Shown piece by piece: positions 1-10,520 of a DNA stretch of 48,274 nt. The position numbers were made by a program, and so were the translations under genes. The notes below the pieces were generated by a model. It had not been told where the DNA came from. It did not search any database and saw only the letters and a program-made list of their open reading frames with translations. The DNA lies in assembly GCA_035536915.1 (NCBI GenBank), contig DATLNE010000030.1, forward strand, positions 1-48,274, in the 5' to 3' direction. The stretch comes from Acidimicrobiales bacterium. GTDB taxonomy: Bacteria > Actinomycetota > Acidimicrobiia > Acidimicrobiales > JAHWLA01. Positions within the stretch are counted from its first letter, which is position 1; each line of letters begins with the position of its first letter.

Positions 1-20
1 TCCGGCGCTCCAGCGCCGGA
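1..20. terminator. GC-rich hairpin at left edge
   Basis: Perfect inverted repeat with 9-bp arms (tccggcgct / agcgccgga) and a 2-base loop. It probably ends transcription of a gene lying left of the window. No T-run follows, so its terminator role is inferred. Confidence 0.45.
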
Positions 21-54
21 TCGACGGACCAGAACGGGTGGGGGTGGGAGCACC

Positions 55-60
55 TAGGGT
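55..60 (+). promoter_or_regulatory. Start-proximal -10 box (TAGGGT) of the M48 gene
   Basis: TAGGGT lies 8 bases before the GTG at 69 and there is no Shine-Dalgarno. This matches the leaderless pattern seen at many genes here. It is the reason for choosing GTG 69 over the TTG at 60, whose T would lie inside the box. Confidence 0.5.
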
Positions 61-68
61 TGGGCGCC

Positions 69-1256
69 GTGCAGAACCGAGCCGGCTTGAGCCCGTGGCG
101 GCGTGTCGACACCGACCCGCACGACTGGTTCTCGGCCGACGAGATTGCCAAGGCCAAGTCGTACGTGAAGCCGCTGCGGCGCGTCACGACGGCGGGCAAG
201 TTGGTGGCCCTGCTCGTCGACCTGGTGGTGGTCGGCTTCCACGTGGCGCCCAACCTGCTCGACGCCCTCGACATGACGAACTGGGTCGGCCGTCTCGTCG
301 TGACGGTCATGCTCATCACCGTCACCGGCACCGTCGCCTCGTTGCCCTTCGACGCCTGGCGCGAGCTCAACTACGACAAGCGGTGGGAGTTCTCCACCCA
401 GACGGCCAAGGGCTTTGTCACAGACCAGCTCAAGGGCATCGCCCTCGGCGTGGTCTTGTTCGCCCTGATCTTCACGCCGCTGTGGGCGGTGATCCGGGCC
501 ACCGACCTGTGGTGGGTCTACGGGTGGCTGGTGGTGGCCGGCCTCTCGCTGGCCATCGGCGTGCTGGCGCCGGTCCTCATCATGCCGATCTTCAACAAGT
601 TCACCCCGCTTGACGACGCCGACCTGAAGGCCGAACTGCTCGCCCTCGCCCGCCAAGCCGACGCCGACGTCAACGAGGTGCTGGTCTCCGACGCCAGCCG
701 CCGCTCCCGCAAGGACAACGCCTTCGTCACCGGCATGGGCAAGACCCGGCGCCTGGTGCTCTTCGACACCATCCTGGCCCGCCCTCGTGAACAGCTCCGC
801 AGTGTGAGCGCGCACGAGATCGGCCACTGGAAGCTCCACCACATCCGCCGCATGGTGCCCATGCAGCTGGCCATCCTCTTCGTCAGTTTCCTCGGGCTCT
901 ACCTCGTCCTCACGTGGGACGCCGCGCTCGACTTCGCCGGCGTGGAGACGGCGGGCGACCCGGCCGTGCTGCCGCTCTTCCTCCTGGTGTTCGGGGCCAC
1001 CGGCGCCGTCACCAACCTGGCCGTGTCGTGGCTGAGCCGGGCCAACGAACGGGAAGCCGACATCTTCGCCCTGGAGGTCACCGGCGACGCCGACGCGTTC
1101 GTCGAGATGATCCGGTCGCTGTCGACCGACAACCTGGCCGACCTGGCCCCCTCGTGGTGGCGCCGGGTCACACAGACGCACCCCCCGTCGGCCGAACGGA
1201 TGGCCATGGGCAAGGCGTGGGCCTCGGCCTCAGAAGCGCAGGGCGCCGCCCGATAG
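69..1256 (+). CDS. M48 family (Ste24/CAAX-type) membrane zinc metalloprotease
   Basis: A 395-residue integral membrane peptidase. The zinc motif HEIGH sits at about residues 249-253 and the third-ligand region NEREAD at about 328-332, as in Ste24/HtpX proteases. Hydrophobic segments at about 45-65, 75-95, 125-145, 150-175, 262-285 and 300-320 place it in the cytoplasmic membrane. The conserved N-terminal region with RWEFST and the EREAD end favour the M48A (Ste24) branch over HtpX. Bacterial members probably act in membrane-protein quality control; no CAAX substrate is implied. The 3' end overlaps the convergent spoIID-like gene by 27 bases. The start is GTG, chosen from the -10 box spacing; TTG at 60 would add three residues. 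Confidence 0.9.
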   Translation: MQNRAGLSPWRRVDTDPHDWFSADEIAKAKSYVKPLRRVTTAGKLVALLVDLVVVGFHVAPNLLDALDMTNWVGRLVVTVMLITVTGTVASLPFDAWRELNYDKRWEFSTQTAKGFVTDQLKGIALGVVLFALIFTPLWAVIRATDLWWVYGWLVVAGLSLAIGVLAPVLIMPIFNKFTPLDDADLKAELLALARQADADVNEVLVSDASRRSRKDNAFVTGMGKTRRLVLFDTILARPREQLRSVSAHEIGHWKLHHIRRMVPMQLAILFVSFLGLYLVLTWDAALDFAGVETAGDPAVLPLFLLVFGATGAVTNLAVSWLSRANEREADIFALEVTGDADAFVEMIRSLSTDNLADLAPSWWRRVTQTHPPSAERMAMGKAWASASEAQGAAR

Positions 1257-2765
1257 TCCCGCCCGCCGGGCGATGCCCCAGGCGGCCAACAGCAGGCCCA
1301 CGGACAGTACGGCCAGTAGGGCCAACGCGGCGGGAAGCAACGGCCGCCGGTGGTCGGTGTCGGGAACCAGCAACGGCGGCGCGGCGACGGCGTCGGGTGC
1401 CGGGACGTCGAGCACGGGGGCGGCCGCTGCGACGGGCCCCGGTTCGGGGAACGCCTGCAGCGGCGCTTCCTCGGCGGGCGGCGGAGGCGGCGGAGGCGCG
1501 TCGCTCGTGCCCACTCGCAGCGTGAACAACGTCGAACGCAGGCCCAGCGCTCGGTCGAAGGCGATCCCGGTCACGACCTGTTGGCCCGCCGTGCCGTCGA
1601 GCACCACCTCCAGCGCCCGGCCCGAGGCGCCGGTGCGGGCGACGCGCACGTCGGTCACCGAGCCGGGATAGGCGAGCCGGGCGGCCACGTCGCGCAGCGC
1701 CACCTGCACGCTCCACGGGCCGGGGTCCTGCGTGGCGTACGGCGCCGACCGCAGGTAGGGGTGGGCGCCGTCGTCGGGCGTGCCGAAGCCCTCCGCGCGC
1801 GTCGCCGACACGCCCCCGCCGTTGGCCGAGTACACGGCGGCGATGAGGCGGCGTTGGTGGACGAGTACCTGCCCGCGGCTGTCGGCCACCGCCTTGTCCA
1901 TGGCTCGGTACTCCGCGGCCGCACCGAGGTAGACCTGGCAGCGCTGGTCGTCGCACAGCTCGCCCGCGGCCCGCAGTGCGTAGGTGCGCGCCGCGATGGC
2001 CTGGGCCCGCAGCGAGGCGGGCGGCCACGACGGGTCACGCACCTCGCCCATGCCCCGCAGGTACGTCTCCACGTCGACGTGGTTGACCAGCCGCAGCGGC
2101 GAGCCCGACGCCGTGGCCTCGATGACGCCTCGGTACTGGCGGCCTCGCGCGGGCACACCGATCAGCCCGCTCGACACGGCCCACAGCGGCCGTGACGAAG
2201 ACACCGATCCGGACGACGACGGCGACGGGGGCCGGGGCGCGGTCGTCGTACTGGTGGTCGAGGTCGACGACGAGGTGGTGGTGCTCGACGAGGTGGACGA
2301 CGACGACGTGGACGTCGGGTCGGGGAGCGGCTGCGACCGAGAGGCTCGCGACGACGTGGACGAAGCCGCCGGGCGCCCGTCGCCCGACAGCACGTAGCGC
2401 GCCCCGTCGAAGCGAACCCGTACGACACCGCCCGCGGGGACGGCGACCGGGAAGCCGGGCGACTGCGCGCCCCCACGGGCATCCCGGACTTCGCCCCCCG
2501 AGGGGAACGACAACAGCGCCTCGTTGGCGGCGACCGGGGGCAGCACCACGACCCGCACCTCGCCGGAGGCCGTGCCCAGTGCGGTACCGGGATAGAAGTG
2601 CCCGAGGATCTGCGGCGTGGTGGCGCCGCCCTTGCCCATCCAGTAGGCGCCGTCTTGGGCCATGCCCACGCCGTGGCCGAAGCCCTTGCCGTCGATGGAC
2701 ACGACGGGCACGGATTCGGGCTGCGCGGCCACAGCCGCGAGGAGGAAGAGGAGGAGCCGCCGCAC
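1230..2765 (-). CDS. SpoIID/LytB-domain cell-wall protein with permuted motif order
   Basis: A 511-residue exported protein with a short N-terminal signal peptide (residues 1-15) and a C-terminal hydrophobic segment (about 480-500) followed by RR, which suggests membrane anchoring. A Ser/Thr-rich stalk spans about 135-195. The SpoIID core at about 220-330 has VDVETYL, SLRAQAIAARTYAL and YSANGGG. This fold binds or cleaves peptidoglycan glycan strands, as in SpoIID lytic transglycosylase. The GHGVGMAQDGAYWMGKGG...ILGHFYPGT segment, normally at the C-terminus of SpoIID, is at residues 30-65, so the domain looks circularly permuted. A Pro/Ala-rich stretch precedes the C-terminal anchor. GTG start. 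It is divergent from the ChdC gene with 35 bases between start codons. Confidence 0.85.
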   Translation of the reverse strand: MRRLLLFLLAAVAAQPESVPVVSIDGKGFGHGVGMAQDGAYWMGKGGATTPQILGHFYPGTALGTASGEVRVVVLPPVAANEALLSFPSGGEVRDARGGAQSPGFPVAVPAGGVVRVRFDGARYVLSGDGRPAASSTSSRASRSQPLPDPTSTSSSSTSSSTTTSSSTSTTSTTTAPRPPSPSSSGSVSSSRPLWAVSSGLIGVPARGRQYRGVIEATASGSPLRLVNHVDVETYLRGMGEVRDPSWPPASLRAQAIAARTYALRAAGELCDDQRCQVYLGAAAEYRAMDKAVADSRGQVLVHQRRLIAAVYSANGGGVSATRAEGFGTPDDGAHPYLRSAPYATQDPGPWSVQVALRDVAARLAYPGSVTDVRVARTGASGRALEVVLDGTAGQQVVTGIAFDRALGLRSTLFTLRVGTSDAPPPPPPPAEEAPLQAFPEPGPVAAAAPVLDVPAPDAVAAPPLLVPDTDHRRPLLPAALALLAVLSVGLLLAAWGIARRAGLSGGALRF

Positions 2766-2786
2766 GAGGATCTCTATCGTGCCTCG

Positions 2787-2792
2787 TAGACT
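2787..2792 (+). promoter_or_regulatory. -10 box (TAGACT) of chdC
   Basis: TAGACT ends 8 bases before GTG 2801, and no ribosome-binding site is visible. It supports that GTG as a leaderless start. Confidence 0.5.
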
Positions 2793-2800
2793 GGCCCGAC

Positions 2801-3476
2801 GTGATCGAGCCCCTTGCCCCGTCGACCGGTTGGGGTGTCCTGCACCTGTTCTGCAAGGCCGGAGCCGCCGCCGATGCCGAGGCCGTCGTCACTGCTGTGA
2901 AGCAGGCGTCCGACGGCGACCACCAGGTCGTCACCTTCGCTGTGTTGGGCCACAAGGCCGACATCGGCTTTCTCGCCCTCGGCCCCGACGTGTGGCGGCT
3001 GCGCACCTTCCAATCGGCCCTGCAGCAGGCCGGCCTCGAAGTGGTCGACTCCTATGTCTCGCTCACCGAGGTGTCGGAGTACGCCAAGGGCATGCCCGAG
3101 CAGATGCTCGAAGCCCGCCTCCACCCCAAGCTGCCGCCCGAAGGGATGCGGGCCGTGTGCTTCTACCCCATGTCGAAGCGCCGGGCGGCCGAGGCCAACT
3201 GGTTCACCCTGCCCTACGAGGACCGCGAGCGGCTCATGCACGAGCACGGCGCGTCGGGCCGCACCTTCCGGGGCCGGGTGCTGCAACTGGTCACCGGCTC
3301 CACGGGCATCGACGATTACGAGTGGGGCGTCACGTTGTTCGCCGTGCACCCCGACGACCTCAAGGAGTGCGTCTACACGATGCGCTTCGACGAGGCCTCG
3401 GCCCGCTACGCCGATTTCGGCCCGTTCTTCACCGGCATGGTGGCCGACGTGGAGGACGTGCTGGCCGCCGCGGGCG

Positions 3477-3487
<11 letters not shown>
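2801..3487 (+). CDS. chdC: Coproheme decarboxylase (chlorite dismutase family, ChdC/HemQ)
   Basis: A 228-residue protein of the chlorite-dismutase fold. It carries the ChdC signature FYPMSKRR at about residues 121-128, the WFTLPYEDR segment that supplies the radical-forming Tyr, MHEHG (probable proximal heme-ligand region), and the C-terminal EWGVTLF...MRFDEASARY block. In monoderms this enzyme oxidatively decarboxylates coproheme III to heme b, the last step of the coproporphyrin-dependent pathway, in the cytoplasm. Its presence fits an actinobacterium. No other heme gene is in the window. The open frame extends upstream to 2192, but homology and the -10 box place the start at GTG 2801. Its end overlaps livF by 11 bases (convergent). 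Confidence 0.93.
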
Positions 3488-6143
<2,656 letters not shown>

Positions 6144-6147
<4 letters not shown>

Positions 6148-7100
6148 GCCCGTGCCTTTCCGAGAGATTCGCCGAGGATTCCCGTGGGCCGGAACAGCAA
6201 CACCAGCACCAGCACGGCGAAGGCGAACACGTCCTTCCATTCGCCGCCGAGTACGGCGGCACCCCAGTTCTCCAGCAACCCGAGCGACAACCCGCCGACC
6301 AACGCCCCGCGGATGTTGCCGATGCCACCCAGCACGGCGGCGGTGAAGGCTTTGATGCCGGGCAGGAAGCCGATGTTGTAGCGGGCGTTCTCGAAGAAGA
6401 TGCCGTAAAGGCCGCCTGCCGCGCCGGCCAGCAACCCGCCGAGCAGGAAGGTGAGCATGATCACCCGGTCGATGTTCACGCCCATCAACGCAGCCGTCTC
6501 GGAGTCCTGGGCGGTGGCCCGGATGCCGCGCCCCAACCGCGACTTGGCCACGAACCGTTCGAGGCCGATCATGAGGACGAGGGCGGCGAGGAACACCAAA
6601 ACTTTGTCGTTGCGGATGTCGGCCCCGCCCAGGCTCGACAACTGGGTGCGTTCCAGCACCCGCGGGAAGGGCAGCAGGTTGCGCCCGTAGCGCAGGGCGA
6701 ACAGTTCCTGCAGGAACAGCGACAAGCCGATGGCGGTGATGAGGGCCGCCAACCGCGGCGCGTTGCGCCGTCGCAGCGGCCGGTAGGCGATGCGCTCCAT
6801 GACCACCGCGGTGATGCCGGAGGCCACCATGCCCGCCGCCATCATCAGCAGCAGGGTGCCCGCCAAGGCCAGGCCGCCCTTGGCGGGAGCGCCGGCGTCG
6901 ATGCCCATGGCGTGGAGCGAGAACAGCGAGCCGAAGATGCCGATCATGAACACTTCGGAGTGGGCGAAATTGATGAGCCGCAGCACCCCGTACACGAGGG
7001 TGTACCCCAGGGCGATGAGGGCGTAGACGGACCCCAGCGTGAGCCCGTCGACCGTCTGAGACCAGAAGTCATCGCCCAGGCAACTGAAGCAAGCTTCGAT
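6144..7100 (-). CDS. livH: HAAT ABC transporter permease LivH, apparent AUC start
   Basis: LivH-type permease, about 318 residues, with about eight membrane helices. The first helix motif DGLTLGSVYALIALGYTLVYGVLRLINFAHSE is the family hallmark. The only standard start, GTG at 6995, would fall in the middle of that motif and delete helix 1. Reading back there is no ATG, GTG or TTG in frame. The frame gives MEACFSCLGDDFWSQTVDG if an ATC at 7100 (or 7103) initiates; AAGGGGG lies 5 bases upstream of the 7100 codon. A CTG at 7079 is another option. The stop overlaps the livMG start (ATGA). The gene follows the livK terminator hairpin. Confidence 0.85.
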
Positions 7101-7118
7101 GATGGCCCCCTTACGAAG

Positions 7119-7149
7119 GGAGGGAGGGCGCCGTCGACGCCCTCCCTCC
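7119..7149 (-). terminator. Hairpin between livK and livH
   Basis: Perfect inverted repeat with 12-bp arms (ggagggagggcg) and a 7-base loop, just after the livK stop and about 19 bases before the livH start. It probably partly terminates or stabilises the livK message so that binding protein is made in excess over permease. A smaller hairpin (CCCTT CGT AAGGG) follows. Confidence 0.75.
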
Positions 7150-7172
7150 GGTAAGCAGCATGTTGGGCGTGG

Positions 7173-8372
7173 CTACTTCAGCAGCTCGTCGGTGCTTCCG
7201 AGCAGTGTGAGCTTCCCGCCCTTGACCTCGAAGAAGAACACGCCCGTCGCCTTCACGTTGCCGTTGGCCTCGAACGAGATCCGCTTGGATATGCCGTCGT
7301 AGGAGTCGAGCTTCTCGACGTAGTCGAGCAGCTTCGGACGGTCGTCGTTCCCGGCCTTGATCCCCTGGATGAAGATGTTGGCCGCGTCGTAGCCCTCGGT
7401 CGAGTAGGTGCCGGGGTCCTTGCCGTTGAGCGTCTTGTAGTTGCGGGCGAACTCCCCGGCCTTGCCCGGCGAGTCGGCGGTGGCCAGGTTGCACGGGCAG
7501 GTGATCTGCGCACCCTCCGCACCTGAACCACCCGAGGCGATGAAGCCCGGGTCGAGCGCACCGTCGCCGCTGACGAAGGTGCCCTTCACGCCGGCGTCGG
7601 TGAGCTGCTTCTTGAGCCGGCCCGCCTCGGCGTAGTAGCCGCCGTAGAAGATGACGTCAGGAGCAGCACCGCGGACCTTGTTGACCGCAGCCGAGTAGTC
7701 CTGGGCCTTGGGGTCGATGGCCTCGACCAGCGCCGTACGGGCGCCCGCGGGCTCGACCAGCTTCTGCGTGCCCTCGGCCAGTGCCTTGCCGTAGTCGGTG
7801 TTGTCATGGACGTAGGCCACGGTCTTGGCGTTCAGCTTCTTGACGATGTAATCGGCCACGCCCTTTCCCTGGACATCGTCGTCGGGGATGACGCGGTGGA
7901 AGACCTTCTGGCTCGTGTCGAGCGTGGGCAGGGCCACGTTGGTGGCCGAGGCGCTGATCATCACCAAGCCGTTGGCGGCCAGGTCGGGCAGCACGGCGCG
8001 GGTCTCACCCGAGAAGGTGGGCCCGACGATGCCGATGATCGAGGTGTCGTTGATGTAGCGGTCCTTGATGGTCGTCGCCTGTGCGGCGTCGCCCTGGGTG
8101 TCGAACTCCACCATCTCGACGCGGACGTTGCCACCCGCCTTCTTGGCCTCGTCGACGGCGACCTTGATGCCGTCGCGGATGTTGATGCCGAGGTTCGCGG
8201 CGTCGCCGGTGAGCGGGCCCACGAAGGCGATCTTGACGGTCTTGGTCGGTTGATCGCCGCTGCCGCTACCAGCGTCGTTGTCGTCGTCGTCGTTGCCGCA
8301 CGCCGCCAAGGCGAGGGCAGCAACGGCGAAGAGGGCAATGCTCCTGCGGAGCTTGCTTGATGCTCGCGACAT
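7173..8372 (-). CDS. livK: Branched-chain amino-acid/amide-binding lipoprotein (LivK type)
   Basis: A 399-residue periplasmic-binding-protein-like lipoprotein. It has a signal peptide with lipobox LAAC (Cys at about 26), an Asp/Gly/Ser-rich tether, then a type I two-lobe ligand-binding fold (KIAFVGPLTGDAANLG..., IIGIVGPTFSGETRAV, VMISASATNVAL, HDNTDYGKALAEG). It delivers ligand to LivH/LivM. ATG at 8372 is preceded by AGGAGG at 8-base spacing, a strong ribosome-binding site that rules out the longer open frame upstream. It is first gene of the operon, divergent from the AlaX-like gene with about 70 bases between. Confidence 0.95.
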   Translation of the reverse strand: MSRASSKLRRSIALFAVAALALAACGNDDDDNDAGSGSGDQPTKTVKIAFVGPLTGDAANLGINIRDGIKVAVDEAKKAGGNVRVEMVEFDTQGDAAQATTIKDRYINDTSIIGIVGPTFSGETRAVLPDLAANGLVMISASATNVALPTLDTSQKVFHRVIPDDDVQGKGVADYIVKKLNAKTVAYVHDNTDYGKALAEGTQKLVEPAGARTALVEAIDPKAQDYSAAVNKVRGAAPDVIFYGGYYAEAGRLKKQLTDAGVKGTFVSGDGALDPGFIASGGSGAEGAQITCPCNLATADSPGKAGEFARNYKTLNGKDPGTYSTEGYDAANIFIQGIKAGNDDRPKLLDYVEKLDSYDGISKRISFEANGNVKATGVFFFEVKGGKLTLLGSTDELLK

Positions 8373-8441
8373 GCGGGCGCCTCCTGTGGTTAGCCGATTG
8401 TCGTCGGAAGTGTATGCACGATCCGGGCAGAATCTGGGGTC

Positions 8442-8843
8442 GTGACGCAGCTTTTGTATCTGCGCGATGCCTACCTCTCCTCGTTTTCCGCCACGGTGGT
8501 CGAGACGCGGGACGATGCCGTCGCCTTGGACCGCACCGCTTTCTATGCCACCGGCAGCGGCCAGCCAAACGACACCGGGGTGCTGGCGGTCAACGAGGCG
8601 GTCACCGGCGAGCTCGACTTTGTGCGCCGCCATGCCCTCGTGCGCGCCCACACGGCGCTGCCCGTGTGCGGCGTCATCTGGCACGAATGGGGCAAGGCCG
8701 TCACGGGAGGCAACATGGAACCCTTGGCCGCTCGCATCGACTTCGAGTTCGACCCCCTGCCCGAGGGCTTCGGCGCGGCCGTGGACACCGAGTCGAAGGG
8801 CAAGGGCAACAAGCGCACCCGCATCGAGGTCGTCGATGCCTGA
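8442..8843 (+). CDS. Degenerate AlaX-like (alanyl-tRNA editing) protein
   Basis: A 133-residue intact frame recognisable as AlaX/AlaRS editing domain but eroded. FYPGGGGQPxDxG is FYATGSGQPNDTG (35-46). The zinc motif HTALH is HTALP (70-74), so the second His is lost. The C-terminal part that normally holds the CxxxH zinc pair is missing: residue 116 jumps straight to the family's ESKGKGNKR C-terminus (117-125). A short stretch after GVL (48) also seems deleted. All changes keep the frame. AlaX hydrolyses Ser/Gly-tRNA(Ala); this protein should not bind zinc, so it is either a decaying gene or a repurposed RNA-binding remnant. GTG start. Overlaps larE by 8 bases. Confidence 0.7.
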   Translation: MTQLLYLRDAYLSSFSATVVETRDDAVALDRTAFYATGSGQPNDTGVLAVNEAVTGELDFVRRHALVRAHTALPVCGVIWHEWGKAVTGGNMEPLAARIDFEFDPLPEGFGAAVDTESKGKGNKRTRIEVVDA

Positions 8844-9636
8844 CCTCGACGCCCTGCGCTCGTCGCTGCGCGACGTCGGCCCGGTGGTCGTTGCGTTCAG
8901 CGGCGGCGCCGACTCCGCCTTCCTGGCATGGGTGGCCAACGACGTGCTCGGCCCCGCCGGCGCTCACGCCGTCACCGCGGTGTCGCCGTCGTTGGCTCCC
9001 GAAGAACGAGCCGACTGCGAGGCGCTGGCTCGTGAGTGGGGGCTGCGGTGGACGGCCGTCGACACCGACGAGCTCGCCGACCCTGCGTACTCGGCCAACG
9101 ACGGGCAGCGCTGTTACCACTGCAAGTCGACCCTCATGGACGCGCTGGCGCCGTTCGCCGAGGGCGCCACCGTGGTGCTCGGCGTGAACGTCGACGACCT
9201 GGGCGATCACCGGCCGGGGCAGCAGGCGGCGGCCGAGCGCGGGGCTCGCTTCCCCTTGGTCGACGCCGGTTTCACCAAGGCCGACGTGCGGGCGACCTCC
9301 GCTGCCCTGGGCCTTCGTACCTGGGACAAGCCCGCAGCGGCGTGCCTGGCATCCCGTGTCCCGTACGGCACGCCGGTCACCCTCGGGGTCCTGTCGTCGG
9401 TGGCTCGGGCGGAGTCGGCCTTGCGGGCGCTCGGCTTCCGGCAGCTGCGCGTTCGCCACTACGGTGACCTGGCTCGCATCGAACTCGACGGCGACGACCT
9501 GGCCGCAGCAGTGGCCCGGCGCGACGACGTCGTTGCTGCAGTGCGGGCGGCCGGCTACACCTACGTGACGCTCGACCTCGAAGGCTTCCGGTCGGGCAAC
9601 CTCAACCGAGCCCTGGCGGGCAGGGAGACATCGTGA
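8836..9636 (+). CDS. larE: ATP-dependent sulfur transferase LarE
   Basis: A 266-residue PP-loop protein: SGGADS at 22-27 binds ATP, RCYHCK at 92-97 and AACLASR at 168-174 are LarE hallmarks. LarE adenylates and sulfurates the carboxylates of the pyridinium-dicarboxylate precursor of the nickel-pincer cofactor. It has three conserved cysteines (C93, C96, C170). This matches the LarE type proposed to carry a [4Fe-4S] cluster rather than the single-Cys sacrificial type of Lactobacillus. No larA, larB or larC is in the window, so the acceptor is unknown. ATG at 8836 overlaps the AlaX-like gene, and its stop overlaps the NIL gene (GTGA), so the three are probably co-transcribed. Confidence 0.9.
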   Translation: MPDLDALRSSLRDVGPVVVAFSGGADSAFLAWVANDVLGPAGAHAVTAVSPSLAPEERADCEALAREWGLRWTAVDTDELADPAYSANDGQRCYHCKSTLMDALAPFAEGATVVLGVNVDDLGDHRPGQQAAAERGARFPLVDAGFTKADVRATSAALGLRTWDKPAAACLASRVPYGTPVTLGVLSSVARAESALRALGFRQLRVRHYGDLARIELDGDDLAAAVARRDDVVAAVRAAGYTYVTLDLEGFRSGNLNRALAGRETS

Positions 9637-9872
9637 CGAACGTCCGGGTGAAGATCACGTTCCCCGAGCACCTCATCAAGCAGCCGATCGTCGCCCGCCT
9701 CGTGCGCGAGTTCGACGTCATGCCCAACATCCGTCGGGCCAACGTCGAGGAGCACGTGGGGTGGATCGTGTGCGAGCTCGGTGGCGACGAGGCCGCCGTG
9801 GAGCGGGCCATCGAATGGCTGCACGACCTGGGCGTCGGGGTCGACCGCCTGGGCGACGTGGTCGAAAGCTGA
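9633..9872 (+). CDS. NIL-domain protein
   Basis: A 79-residue protein almost entirely made of a NIL domain, a ferredoxin-like small-ligand fold. VRVKITFPEHLIKQPIVARLVREFDVMPNIRRANVEE...GWIVCELGG is typical. NIL domains occur on methionine ABC ATPases and on ferredoxin-like proteins of sulfur metabolism. Its GTG start is coupled to the larE stop, which suggests help with sulfur or ligand delivery to LarE (inference). Highly confident family, uncertain role. Confidence 0.85.
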   Translation: MTNVRVKITFPEHLIKQPIVARLVREFDVMPNIRRANVEEHVGWIVCELGGDEAAVERAIEWLHDLGVGVDRLGDVVES

Positions 9873-9875
9873 GCC

Positions 9876-10520
9876 TTGCTCAAGAAGCTCCTGCTGTTCT
9901 TCCTGTTGCTGATCGTGGGCGCCTACGGGGTGCTCGACGTGGCCGCCAAGCGCATGGCGGAGCAGAAGCTGGCCGAGCGGGCCGAGGCGTCCGCAGGCGG
10001 CCAAGCCGAGGCGACGGCCGACGTCGACTCGTTCCCCTTCGTTCTCAAGCTGCTGGCCAGGGGGTCGGCGGGCGACATCTCCATCCACGTCACCGACGTG
10101 ACTGCCTCCCAGCTGGAGTTCACCTCGGTCGACCTCGACCTGCGCGGGGTGAAGCTCGACAAGGGCAAGCTGCTCGCCGACCGGCGCCCTGAGGTGACCG
10201 ACATCGACACCGGCACCCTCACCATTCGCATTGCCGCGGCCGCCATCTCGAAGGCGCTGCGGGGTCTGCCGGTGACGATCAGCGACGGCCGCGTAGAGGT
10301 CGAGGTGGCGGGCCAGGTGCGGACGGCCGACGTGACGCTTGCCGCGGGAGGCGCCCTGCGCATCGGCGTGCCCCGCGGGCCGAGCGTCACCGTGCAGGTG
10401 CCGCGTACAGCGTTGGGATCGTGCGACGCCACGGCGTTGAACGTCGACAACGACATGATCCGCCTCTCGTGCACGATGACGGAGATCCCGCCTGCGTTGT
10501 TGGCCGCCGCCCAGCGTTAG
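9876..10520 (+). CDS. DUF2993 (LmeA-like) exported or membrane-anchored protein
   Basis: A 214-residue protein with an N-terminal hydrophobic segment (5-20) and the DUF2993 pattern: AEQKLAERAEA, a V.V.SFPFVLKLLARG segment, FTSVDLDLRGVKL, and a late D..LTV.VP stretch. Actinobacterial relatives include LmeA, which acts in mannan/lipomannan elongation at the envelope. TTG start three bases after the NIL stop, so probably the same transcript. Its end overlaps the convergent PPOX gene by 4 bases. Confidence 0.8.
   Translation: MLKKLLLFFLLLIVGAYGVLDVAAKRMAEQKLAERAEASAGGQAEATADVDSFPFVLKLLARGSAGDISIHVTDVTASQLEFTSVDLDLRGVKLDKGKLLADRRPEVTDIDTGTLTIRIAAAAISKALRGLPVTISDGRVEVEVAGQVRTADVTLAAGGALRIGVPRGPSVTVQVPRTALGSCDATALNVDNDMIRLSCTMTEIPPALLAAAQR

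Noticed and set aside
2190-2340. Dense GAC/GTC-type triplet run, also at 22850-22940 and 43350-43440
   Set aside because: These are Ser/Thr-rich stalks of three exported proteins, not tandem DNA repeats or CRISPR.
8373-8939. Upstream extension of the livK frame
   Set aside because: The lipoprotein signal peptide and strong ribosome-binding site fix the start at 8372; the extension is antisense to the AlaX-like gene.
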